NCBI GenBank assembly: GCA_900104855.1
Contig: FNSS01000001.1
Location: 248,001 to 312,000, forward strand
Reading direction: 5' to 3'
DNA from: Rhizobiales bacterium GAS188
Lineage (GTDB): Bacteria > Pseudomonadota > Alphaproteobacteria > Rhizobiales > Beijerinckiaceae
Length of the DNA stretch: 64,000 bases
Part shown: in pieces, positions 8,733 through 19,900 of the stretch
Layout: every line of letters starts with the position of its first letter
How positions within the stretch are numbered: the first letter of the stretch is position 1
The notes under the pieces: generated by a model
Seen by the model: the letters and a program-made list of their open reading frames with translations, nothing else
Told to the model about the DNA's origin: nothing
Database searches by the model: none
Program-made: the position numbers and the translations under genes

Positions 8733-10574
8733 ATGACCGGCCAAGCCAGCATCAATGCCCGCATCGGCGAGGTCACCGAGCGCATTGCCCGGCGCAGCCA
8801 TGGCTCGCGTTCGCGCTATCTCGACCGGATCGCCGCGGCGGCCGACGCCAAGCCGCACCGCCAGCGCCTCGGCTGCGCCAACCAGGCGCATGGCTTCGCC
8901 GCCTGCGCGTCGGGCGACAAGGCGGCACTGCGCTCAGGCGAGGGCGCCAACCTCGCGATCATCACTGCCTATAACGACATGCTCTCGGCCCATCAGCCCT
9001 ATGAGCGTTTCCCCGATCTCATTCGGGCCGCCGCGCGCGAGGCCGGCGGTGTCGCACAGGTCGCGGGCGGCGTGCCGGCCATGTGCGACGGCATCACCCA
9101 GGGTGAAGCGGGCATGGAGCTCTCGCTGTTCTCGCGCGACGTCATCGCCCTCTCGACAGCCGTTGGCCTCTCCCACCAGACCTTCGATGCGGCGGTGTTC
9201 CTCGGCATCTGCGACAAGATCGTGCCGGGGCTGGTCATCGGCGCCCTCTCCTTCGGCCATCTGCCGGCCGTCTTCATTCCGGCCGGACCCATGACCTCGG
9301 GCGTGCCGAATGACGAGAAGGCGATGGCAAGGCAGCTTTACGCCGAGGGCAAGGTGGGGCGCGAGGCGCTGCTGGAGGTGGAGGCGAAGTCCTATCACGG
9401 CCCCGGCACCTGCACCTTCTACGGCACCGCCAACACCAACCAGATGATGATGGAGATCATGGGCCTGCATTTGCCCGGCGCCTCCTTCGTCAATCCGAAC
9501 ACGCCGTTGCGCGACGCGCTGACACGCGAAGCGGCGAAACGGGCTCTGGCGATCACGGCGCTCGGCAACGACTACACGCCAATCGGCAAGATGTTCGACG
9601 AACGCGCCTTCGTGAACGGCATCGTCGGCCTGCACGCGACCGGCGGTTCCACCAATCACACCCTGCATATCGTGGCGATGGCATCCGCGGCCGGCATCAC
9701 GCTCACCTGGGACGACTTCGCCGAGCTCGCCGAGGTGGTGCCGCTCCTTACCCGCGTCTATCCGAACGGCAAGGCGGATGTGAACCATTTCCAAGCCGCC
9801 GGCGGCATGGCTTTCGTGATCCGCGAGCTGCTCGGCGCCGGCCTGCTGCACAAGGACGTCGAGACCGTGTGGGGCACCGGCCTCGACGGCTATACGCGGG
9901 AGCCGAAGCTCGACGCCGATGGCGGCCTCGCCTGGCGCGACGCAGCCCTTGCGAGCGGCGACGAGGCGGTTCTGCGCGGCATGGGCGCCCCCTTCCAGCC
10001 GACCGGCGGTTTGCGTGTGCTCGCTGGCAATCTCGGCCAGGCCGTCATCAAGACCTCGGCGATCGCGCCCGCGCGGCATATCATCGAGGCGCCCGCCCGC
10101 GTGTTCCACAGCCAGGAGGAGCTGCAGGCCGCCTTCAAGGCCGGCGAGCTCGATTGCGACATGGTGGCTGTGGTGCGCTTCCAGGGGCCGAAAGCCAACG
10201 GCATGCCGGAACTGCACAAGCTGATGCCGCCGCTCTGCGTGCTGCAGGACAGAGGCCGCAAGGTCGCCCTCGTCACCGATGGGCGCCTGTCGGGCGCCTC
10301 CGGCAAGGTGCCGGCCGCCATCCACGTGACTCCCGAAGCCGTCGAAGGCGGCGCCATCGCCAAGATCCGCGACGGCGACTTGATGCGCGTCGATGCTGTC
10401 GCCGGGCACCTCACCGCGCTCGTGGAGGAAGCCGAATGGGCGGCGCGCCTGCCGGTCAGCGCCGACCTCTCGACCTCGCATGTCGGGGTCGGCCGCGAGC
10501 TTTTCGCAGCCTTTCGCGCCGCCGTCGGAAGCGCCGATACGGGAGCCTCGATCTTCGCCGCGAATGCTGGGTGA
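8733..10574 (+). CDS. edd: Phosphogluconate dehydratase
   Basis: A 613-residue enzyme of the IlvD/Edd family that dehydrates 6-phosphogluconate to 2-keto-3-deoxy-6-phosphogluconate in the Entner-Doudoroff pathway. Edd-specific features are visible: [38 protein letters not shown], the cysteine-bearing [31 protein letters not shown] and the C-terminal [19 protein letters not shown]. The conserved cysteines are expected to hold a 4Fe-4S cluster. The ATG at 8733 has CAGGAG upstream. The aldolase gene (eda) and glucose-6-phosphate dehydrogenase are not adjacent. Confidence 0.95.
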   Translation: MTGQASINARIGEVTERIARRSHGSRSRYLDRIAAAADAKPHRQRLGCANQAHGFAACASGDKAALRSGEGANLAIITAYNDMLSAHQPYERFPDLIRAAAREAGGVAQVAGGVPAMCDGITQGEAGMELSLFSRDVIALSTAVGLSHQTFDAAVFLGICDKIVPGLVIGALSFGHLPAVFIPAGPMTSGVPNDEKAMARQLYAEGKVGREALLEVEAKSYHGPGTCTFYGTANTNQMMMEIMGLHLPGASFVNPNTPLRDALTREAAKRALAITALGNDYTPIGKMFDERAFVNGIVGLHATGGSTNHTLHIVAMASAAGITLTWDDFAELAEVVPLLTRVYPNGKADVNHFQAAGGMAFVIRELLGAGLLHKDVETVWGTGLDGYTREPKLDADGGLAWRDAALASGDEAVLRGMGAPFQPTGGLRVLAGNLGQAVIKTSAIAPARHIIEAPARVFHSQEELQAAFKAGELDCDMVAVVRFQGPKANGMPELHKLMPPLCVLQDRGRKVALVTDGRLSGASGKVPAAIHVTPEAVEGGAIAKIRDGDLMRVDAVAGHLTALVEEAEWAARLPVSADLSTSHVGVGRELFAAFRAAVGSADTGASIFAANAG

Positions 10575-10666
10575 GCGAGTTCGAACGATAGATGCGTTTG
10601 ACCGAAACGCGCCCCGGGAAAGCACGGGCTGAGCCCCGCAGCACGACGACGCCCAGAGAAACTGAC

Positions 10667-10685
10667 GCTCACCCTCGCGGTGAGC
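10667..10685 (+). terminator. Hairpin downstream of edd
   Basis: GCTCACC and GGTGAGC pair around a 5-nt loop, about 90 nt after the edd stop. No U-tract follows. Confidence 0.4.
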
Positions 10686-10730
10686 GCCCGGTTCCATCCA
10701 CGTCAGCCGGCGCCACTGCTTTCCGACTAT

Positions 10731-10751
10731 GAAGGAGGTAGCCCCTCCTTC
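10731..10751. terminator. Strong hairpin in the edd/giant-gene spacer
   Basis: GAAGGAGG and CCTCCTTC form a perfect 8-bp stem with loop TAGCC. Placed between two converging genes, it could serve as a bidirectional terminator, although no U-tract follows on either strand. Confidence 0.45.
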
Positions 10752-10922
10752 TACCATTCACCAACGTTGCGTCCCGACCGATCGCGTCAGCCACCGAGCG
10801 GGGCGTTGCAGGTCGTCTTCAACCAGCGCGGAGAACCGAAGGCTATCGTCCGCTACAGCGTCTCTGAGCTGAGACAAACCGGTTGAGCCATCGGAATCGC
10901 TCGCGCGGGACAGGATTCTCGC

Positions 10923-13900
10923 TCAGGCATGCAGCCTCCTGGCGTCGACGCCGAGGGACGGCTGCTGCGGAGGCAAGTAAGTCGGGTGATCCTCCGCGAT
11001 ATTGGCTCCCGTCTCGCCATCGAAACTGCTCATGGCCTGGATGAGTTGCGCCGCCGACGTCGCCGCGGCGAACTGGCTAGAATCGAGGAGCGCAGCGTTG
11101 AGCCCGGATGGCAGCGCCTGAGCCGAGGTGATACTGGTCGCCGGGGCGCCAGCATAGCTCATCAGCGTGGCATCGCCCAATTCGCCTTGCTGACCGTTGG
11201 CCCATGTGAAGGTGCTGGTTGCGACGACCTGGGATCCGTCGGCATATCGTATCGCGCCGGCCGAGCTGCCCTTCAGGTTGATGGAGGTGATGCCAAGCTG
11301 ATCGAGTGTCTTCAGCTCACCCGGCTCGACGACGCCATCCTGGTTCACATCCTGCCAGACGCGAAAATCCTTCCAGCTCGCGTCGGAGGCATCGAGAACA
11401 CCGTCATGATTAGTGTCGAAGCCTTTCTGCAGCGCCTCGAGATCATTAGTCGCCCCTGGCACGAGTTTGGTGAAATCCAGGAGTCCCGTCTGATCGGTGC
11501 CGCCGCTCCCTGACGTTTGGCCGCTCGACCCGAGGTCGAGCATGAGTAGGCCATTTCCGGGACCCACCCAGGCCGTGCGCTCGCGGTTGCCATCGCCCTT
11601 CCAGTCGAAGGTCGCCGGTGACGTCCCCAAGGGCCGGATGTCGAGGCCCTTGCCGTCAAGCGCGAGGACGATTGGGTCATAACCGTTGGCACAGCCGTAT
11701 GGAGCATTCGTCTCCGGATTGCCGTTCGCATCGCAGTAGTACATCACTGTGCACACGCCGCTGCTGTTGTAGACATATTCATTCCAGGCCAGATTCGTGG
11801 CCGGGTTCATTTTGTAGCGGAGCGTGAGCAAGCCATTGGAAGGGTTTAGGTAGTCGATCCCAGTCTCGCCACCGCTGCCATTGAAATGGATCTTCTCCGT
11901 CGTCTGGCCGGACGTGTTGTAGAAGTCCGCCTCGGTCCGCTGGTTGGCGCTATTGTACAGATCGTCTTCGGTCGGCTGACCGGTGGCCGGATTGTAAGTG
12001 ACGATGGAAGTGGCTTGACCGGTGGACGGGTCGAGGTACTGGATTTGGGCTTGCCGCCCGCTGCTGTCGAAGAAGATCGCCTCGTTCACCTGACCTGACG
12101 CGTTGTACAAGACCGCCTCGGTCCGCTGGTTGGCGCTGTTATAGAAATCGCCTTCGACTGGCTGATTGGTGGCTGGGTTGATCGTGTAGGCGGAAGTGAT
12201 CTGGCCGGTGGCCGGATTGAAGTAATCGACCGCGGTCTCGCCGCCGCTGCCATTGTAATAGATCGCACTCGTCGCCTGACTTGAGGCATTGAAATTGATG
12301 ACCTCGGTCAGCTGATTGGAGCTGTTGTAGATGTATTCCTGCGTCGGGGTATTGGTAGCCGGGTTGACGAAGTAGCGATAGATGGTCTGGCCGGTAGCCG
12401 GGTTCAAGTAATCGACTTGAATCTCGGCGCCGCTGCTGTTGTAAAAGTACGCCTGAATCGCCTGCCCGGAGGCATTGAAGTTATTGATTTCGGTTAGCTG
12501 GTTGGAGCTGTTGTAGAAATATTCCTGGGTCGGCAGATTGGTGGCCGGGTTCATTGTGTAGAGGTAGGTGGTCTGGCCGGTGGCCGGGTTGAAGTAAGAG
12601 ATCTGGGTCTCCCCGCCGCTGCCATTGTAATAGATCGCACTCGTAGCCTGACTGGAGGCATTGAAATTGATGACCTCGGTCAGTTGATTGGCGCTGTTAT
12701 AAAGCTGCTCCTGCGTCGCCTTGTTGGTCGTTGGGTCGACGATGTAGACGCTGGTGTGCTGGCCATTGGCCGGGTTGAAATATTCGATTTCGGTTTCGCC
12801 GCCGCTGCCATTGTAGAAGGTCGCCTGAGTCGCCTGGCCTGAGGCGTTGTACAAGATCACCTCGGTCAGCTGATTGGCGCTGTTGTAGAGGTTCTGCTGC
12901 GTCGGCAGCTTGGTAGCCGGATTGACGGTGTAGACATTGGTGACCCGCCCGGTCGAGGGATCGAGGGTATCGAACTCGATCTCCCCGCCGCTGCTATTAT
13001 AATAGGTCGCCTGAGTAGCCTGGCCCGAGGCGTTGAAGTCGGTCACCTTATCGGTGCGGCTTCCGCTAACATTGACGGCAACGACATCGGTCTGCGTCCG
13101 GTCGAAAGTGCCTGTCCCTTTGGAGTCGGTCTGGATTGTCTTCGATAAGCCATCGGCGCTCGTCGTCGTGACAATTTTGTCTTTCAGCGAGCCGTCGACA
13201 TTGAGATCTGTCACGGTGGCAACCTTGCTGCCATCGATCCGCGTGATATCGGTCTCCGTCTGGTTGATCACACCCGCGCCCGTTGTGTCCGCCCTGACGG
13301 TCTTCGTGAGACCATCGGGGCTCACAATGGCCGTGCTACGGTCCTTCAGCGAGCCATCGGCGTTGAGATCGGTAGTGTTGGTCACCATCGATCCGTCGAT
13401 GTTGATCTGAGACACCTCCGTGTGATCGAACACGCCCGTACCTTTGGTGTCCTTCTGCACCGTCTTGGTGAGGCCGTTTGCGCTCGTCGTCGTGACAGTC
13501 TTGTCTTTCAGCGAGCCGTCGGCATTGCGGTGCGTGTCGGTCATGACGCTCGAGCCGTCGGCCTGGGCGACGGTGACCTGGGTATGATCGTTGATACCGG
13601 AGCCGGCCGTGTCCTCCTGCAGGTTCTTGCCCCGGCCGTCAGAACTGACGGTGGTCACGCTTTTCCGAATGAGCGTGCCATTCTTGCTCGTGTCGGTGAC
13701 GGTCTCGATCTTGCTCCCGTCCGCATTGAGGGTGGTGATGTCGCTTCGCGTCTGCTCGATCTGGCCGTCGCCATTATAATCCCATTGCGTCGTCGTGGTC
13801 AGGCCGTCGGCGCTCACCCGGGAGATGGTCCGGTCCTTGGTCGCCCCGGCCGCGTCAAGATCCGTAATCGTTGTCGTGGTCGAGCCATCGACCGAAGTGA

Positions 13901-16900
13901 CAATGACTTGGGTCTGGTCGACAAAGCCGGCGCCGGTAGCGTCACGTCGAATAGTCGTCGTCAAGCCATCGGCGCTCTTGGTCGTGATGCTCAGATCCCG
14001 CAGCGTGCCATCGGAATCGGCATTGTAGTCGGCGACGGTTGTGACCGCGCTGCCGTCGGCGTTGTTAACCACGGTGTCGATTTTGGTGCGACTGAATGTA
14101 CCTGTCCCCGCTGGGTCCGACTGCGTCGTTGTCTTGAGCCCGTCGGCACTCGTGGTGATGGTCGCCTTGGACTTCAACGACCCGTCGCCGTTCAGCGCGG
14201 TCTCCGTCTCGGTGCGGCTGCCATTGGCGTTCACAATCACGACATCCGTTTCGGTCTGATCGAAGGTGCCCGATCCTTTCGTGTCCCATCGGGTCGTCTT
14301 CGACAGGCCGTTGGCGCCTGTCGTCGTGACGGTCCTGTCCTTCAAAGATCCATCGCCATTGAGATCGCTCACAGTTTCGGTGCGACTGCCGTCTGCATTG
14401 AGCACCGTGACGTCGGTCCGGCTGTGATCGAACGTGCCAGTACCGGTTGAGTCCCATTTGGTCGTCTTCGACAAGCCGCTGGCGCTCGTAGTGACGACTG
14501 TCTTGTCCTTCAGCGAGCCGTCGGCGTTGAGGTCAACGACGGTCTCGGTGCGGCTGCCATCGGCGTTCAGCATCGTCACATCGGTTCGGCTATGGTCGAA
14601 CGTGCCGGCTCCCTTCGTGTCCCATTGCGTCGTCGTGGAGAGGCCGTTGGCGCTCGTCGTCGTGACAGTCCTGTCCTTGAGCGAACCGTCGGTGTTGAGG
14701 TCGCTCGCCGTTGTCACCGACGAGCCGTTCGCCTGGGGCAGCGTCGTAACCGTTTGATCGGTCTTGCCGTCGCCGTTGAGGTCGCGGTTGATTGACACGG
14801 TCTTCCGGTCGGCGCTGGTCATGGTGACGGATTTGCGCTTCAGCGAGCCATCGGCATTGAGGTCGGTCACCGCCTCGGTACGGCTGCCATCGGCGTTGAG
14901 AACCGTCACATCGGTCCAGCTATGGTCGAATTTGCCGGCTCCCTTCGTGTCCCATTGGATCGTCGTCGACAACCCATTGGCGCTTACGGTTGTGACGGTC
15001 TGATCCCTGAGCGAGCCGTTGGCATTGAGATCGCTCACCGTCTCGGTGCGGCTGCCATCGGTGTTGAGGACCATGACATCGGTCTGGACATGGTCGAACG
15101 TTCCCGTTCCGGTCGTATCGCATTGTGTCGTCTTGCTGAGGCCACTGGCATACACGGTGATGACGCGCTTGTCCTTGAGCGAACCATCAGCGTTGAGGTC
15201 GCTCACCGTCCTCACCGTTGAGCCGTCAGCCGGGATAGTGATAGTCTCGGTCTGGTTGATCTTGCCGCTGCCGTTCAAGTCACGTTGGACCGACCTGGTC
15301 TTCTGGTCGGCGCTTACGCTGGTGACGGTCCGGTCCTTCAAGGTGCCATCGGCATTGAGGTCGCTCACCGTCTCGGTGCGGCTGCCGTCGGCATTGAGAA
15401 CCACAATATCGGTCTTGGTCCGATCGAAGATGCCAGCTCCCGTCGTGTCCGCCTGCGTCGTTTTCGACAGGCCATTGGCGCTCGTAGCGGTGACGACTTT
15501 GTCCCTGAGCGAGCCATCGGCGTTGAGGTCGCTCACCGTCTCGGTACGGCTGCCATCGGCATTGAGCACTGTGACGTCGGTAAGGCTATGGTCGAACTTG
15601 CCCGCACCCGTCGAGTCCCATTGGGTCGTCTTCGACAGGCCGTTGGCGTTTGTCGTGGTGACGCTCTTGTCCTTCAGCGAACCGTCGGCATTGGTGTCGC
15701 TCACCGTCTCGATGCGGCTGCCGTCGGCGTTGAGCACCGTGGCGTCAGTCCTCACCTGATCGAACGTGCCGGTCCCCGCCGAATCCGATTGGATCGCCGT
15801 CGACAGGCCGTTGGCGCTCGTCGTGGTGACGGTCTTGTCCTTGAGCGACCCGTCCGCATTGAGGTCGGTCAGCGTCGTCACCGTCGAGCCGGCGGCCGTG
15901 ATGGCGACGCTCTCAGTCTGGTCGATCTTGCCATCACCGTTCAAGTCACGCTGGATCGCCCTCGTCTTCTGGTCGGCGCTCGTCGTGGCAATAGTCTTGT
16001 CCCTGAGCGAGCCGTCGGTATTGGTGTCGGCCACCGTCTCGGTGCGGCTGCCATCAGCGTTGAGCACCGTGACGTCGGTCTGCGCGTGGTCGAACTTGCC
16101 AGCACCTGCGTTGTCCCATTGAGTCGTCTTCGACAGTCCGGTGGCACTCGTGTTGGTGATGCTTTTGTCCTTGAGCGAGCCGTCGGTATTAGTGTCAGTC
16201 ACCGTCTCGGTGCGACTGCCGTCCGCATTGAGAACCACGACGTCGGACCGGCTCTGGTCGAAGGGGCCGAGACCGGTCGTGTCGCGCTGGATGGTCGTCG
16301 ACAGGCCATTGGCGCTTGTGGTCGCGACGCTCATGTCCCTGAGTGTGCCATCCGTGTCGGCGTTGTAGTGGACGATGGTCGTGGCCGTGCTGCCGTCGTC
16401 GGCGGTTACTATCGATTCACTCCGGGCGAGATTGCCATAGCTGTCAAAAGAATGAATCGACACAGTCTTCTTATCGGCACTCGTATTCGTGACGATCTGG
16501 TCCTTCCACGAGCCATCGGCATTCCGATCCGTCACCGTCTCGACGCGGCTGCCATCGGCGTTCAGCACCGTGACGTCAGTCTGGGATTGGTCAAAGCTGC
16601 CGGCGCCGCTTGTGTCGCGCTGGGTCGTCGTCGACAGGCCATTGGCGCTGATGGTCGTGACGATCTTATCTTTCAGCGAGCCATTGCCAGTCAGATCCGT
16701 CACTGTCTCGGTGCGGCTGCCATCGGCATTCAGCACTGTGACGTCGGTCCGGCTCTGGTCGAACTTGCCAGCACCCGTCGAGTCCCATTGGGTCGTCTTC
16801 GAAAGGCCGTTTGCGCTCGTGGTGCTGACGGTCCTGTCCCTGAGCGAGCCGTCGGCGTTGGTATCGGTCACCGTCTCGGTGCGGCTGCCATCCGCATTGA

Positions 16901-19900
16901 GCGCCGTCACGTCGGTCTTCACCCGATCAAACGTGCCAGTCCCGGCCGAATCCGATTGCGTGGTTTTGGACAGGCCATCGGCCGTAATCGTAGTAACGGT
17001 TCTATCCTTCAGCGAGCCGTCGGCGTTGAGGTCGCTGAGCGTCGTCACCGTCGAGCCGGCGGCCGTGGTGACGACCGTAACGGTCTGGTCAAGGATCCCA
17101 TCGCCATTCGAATCCACCTGCACCGACACCGTCTTGCGGTCGACGCTCGTGCTGGTGACGGCCTTGTCCCGGAGCGAGCCGTCGGCATTGGTGTCAATCA
17201 CCGTCTCGGTGCGGCTGCCATCCGCATTTAACACCGTGACGTCGGTCCGGCCGTGATCGAACTTGCCAGCGCCGGTACTGTCCCATTGGGTCGTCCTCGA
17301 CCGGCCGTCAACACTCGTCGCCGCGACCGTCTTGTCTCTGAGCGAGCCGTCGGCATTGGTGTCAGCCACCGTTTCGGTGCGGCTGCCATCCGCATTGACG
17401 ACGACGACGTCGCTCGTGACCAAATTGAAGGTGCCTGAGCCCGCGGCGTCGACCTGGGTCGTCTTCGACAAGCCGTCGGCGCTCGTCGTCGTGACGCTCT
17501 TGTCCTTCAGCGAACCGTCGGCGTTGAGATCAGTCGCGGTGGAGATGGTCGTGCCGTTCGCTTGAGGGAGCGCCGTCACGGTTTGATCGGTATGGCCGTC
17601 GCCGTTCACGTCGCGCGTGATCGACACCGTTTTCCGGTCGGCGCTCGTGGTGGTGACGGTCGTGTCCTTGAGCGAGCCGTTGGCATTCAAGTCGGTCACG
17701 GTTTCGGTGCGGCTGCCATCCGCATTGAGCACCGTCACATCGGTAGCCGTCTGGTTGAAGGTGCCGGCGCCGATGCTGTCCGTCTGAGTGGTCTTCGACA
17801 GACCATTGGCGCTCATGGTGGTGACGATCTTGTCTCTGAGCGAGCCATCGGCATTGAGATCCGTGACCGTCGTGACGATGCTGCCGTCGGCATTGACCAC
17901 GATCGTGCTCGTCTGGCTGTGGTCGAAAGTGCCGGCCCCAGTCGTATCATGCTGAATCGTCTTGCTGCGGGAGTCGGCGCTCGTCGCGGTGACGGTCCTA
18001 TCCTTGAGCGAGCCGTCGGCGTTGGTATCGGTCACCGTCTCGGTGCGGCTGCCGTCGGCGTTGACGACGGTCACGTCGGCCGTCGTCTCGTTGAAGACAC
18101 CCGAGCCGGTGAGCGCGACCTGCGTTGTCTTAGTCAAACCGTCGGCGCTGGTGGTGGTCACGGTCGTGCGTGACGATGAGCCGTCCGCGTTGAGCGCCTT
18201 CACCGTGTTTGTCGTCGAGCCATCGCTTTGCGTGACGATGGTCTCGGTTTGGTCGGCCTTACCGTCGCCGTCGAGATCGAGCGTAATCGTCTTGGACTTC
18301 TGGTTGGCGCTGATGGCGGTCGTGGTCTTGTCCTTGAGCGACCCGTCGGCATTGAAATCCGCCACGACCTCGGTCGAGCTGCCATCGGCATTGATCGTCA
18401 GGTCGTCTGTCTGAGATCGATTAAAGATGCCATTGCCATTGTCATCGAATTTGAGCCTGGTGTGATGGGTGTCGGCACTCACGGTGCTGACCGTCTCCGA
18501 TGCCTCGCGGCCGTCCTGGTTGAAGGCCTTCACGTCCAGCGTCGTGGAGCCGTCGGCATTCACCGTCTTGGTCTGGTTGATGGTGTAGCCATTCTGTTCG
18601 TAGGCGAATTTCGCATCGCCCACGAGGCCCTGGCTGCCGTCCGTCTTGGTGTAATGCGCCGTGCCAGTGATCGCCGAGCCGTCCGCCAGCGTCTGGCCGC
18701 CTCCCGTCGCGGTCAGGTCGATCGACTGGATGCCTGCTTGAGCCAAGGTCTCCAAGGTCGTGGTGCCATCCGCATTGGTGACCATGATCTTGAAGTCGGC
18801 GAAGTGCGCATCGCCGGCATCGAGCTTGCCGTCATGGTTCGTGTCGAACACGTCACGCAGCGCCTGCAGATCGCTGGTCGCGGTTGGATCCCACGCGGTA
18901 AAGTCCACCTGATTTCGTTGATTGATGGTTCCCGTATGGGCAAGATCGAGGACCAGGACGCCGTTGCCGGCGCCGGCCCAGGCGGTCCGGTGCTGTTTCC
19001 CATCTCCTGCCATGTCGTAAGTCACCGATGACGACGTCAAAGGCGTGACCTTCAGTCCCTTCCCGGTAAGGTCGAGGATCACCGGCTCGCTGGTGTCGGT
19101 CCAGCCGAGGCCGTCGGGAACCCAACCGCCCCAGTCCGGCCCAGAGGAGGGGCTCGGGCCGGTATCGACGGGGGGAGTGAATTCTGAAGGGGGCGTGAAC
19201 TCGGAAGGGGGCGTGAATTCCGAAGGGGGAGCGAACTCGGAAGGGGGAGTGAACTCCGAAGGGGGAGCGAATTCCGAAGGGGGAGTGAACTCCGAAGGGG
19301 GAGTGAATTCCGAAGGAGGGGTGAATTCCGAAGGGGCAGGGGCAGGTGGAAGGCTGAGGTTGGTAGGCGCCGGCGTACTGGGAGTAACGAGGCTGCCCGC
19401 GAAGTTCGTCGACGCAAAGCTCGTCGGGTCAATCTGATACAAGCCGCTCATGCCCTCGATCGGCGCGGGCGACCAGGCGGTGTTCAGCGCGCCAGTCGCA
19501 GTCGCCTGCGGATTGTCAATCTGAGGCGTCGAGCTCCAACCGATGGGCGTGCTCAGAAATGGATCTGCGGACACAGGCAAAGATGGCGCGCCGGTTGCGC
19601 CGCTGCCACTCCCGGGCAGCGCTGCGCCCTCGGCCGGAGTGATGATGCTGCTGCCGATCCAGCTCCATGCCGCTTTTGCGCCGCCCAAAATAGCATTAGC
19701 ACCGTTAGAAATTGCCCTTTCGAACGCGAACATGTTCGTGTCGGTGTAAGTGTGGTCTCTCGCAGAGTCGTATCCCGTCTCGTAACCCGTATACCCAGTC
19801 GTGTCAGAGACGGTGAACGTCGTGGGTCGACCAGTGAGCGGGTCCGCTACGACTATCGTTCCAGGCATGTCGTACGGATTGGCACTCAGGCTCTGTGAGC

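Larger units (their letters stand above)
10575..10922. other. 348-bp spacer between edd and the giant gene
   Basis: The two flanking genes end tail to tail. The spacer holds two strong hairpins annotated separately and otherwise nothing recognisable. A short plus-strand frame ending in VRYSVSELRQTG is present but has no ribosome binding site and no family resemblance I can name. Confidence 0.5.

Noticed and set aside
8934-10757. Minus-strand frame of about 600 codons
   Set aside because: Antisense to edd, whose motifs and cysteines are clear.
10680-10886. Plus-strand 68-codon frame
   Set aside because: Overlaps two hairpins, has no ribosome binding site and no recognisable family.
15285-17231. 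Plus-strand frame of 648 codons and several like it across 13-18 kb
   Set aside because: They are antisense shadows of the regular codon pattern of the giant gene's repeats; translation is rich in R, H and G and mirrors the repeat period.
13074-18560. Possible CRISPR array
   Set aside because: Units are about 168 bp, coding, diverged and without spacers.
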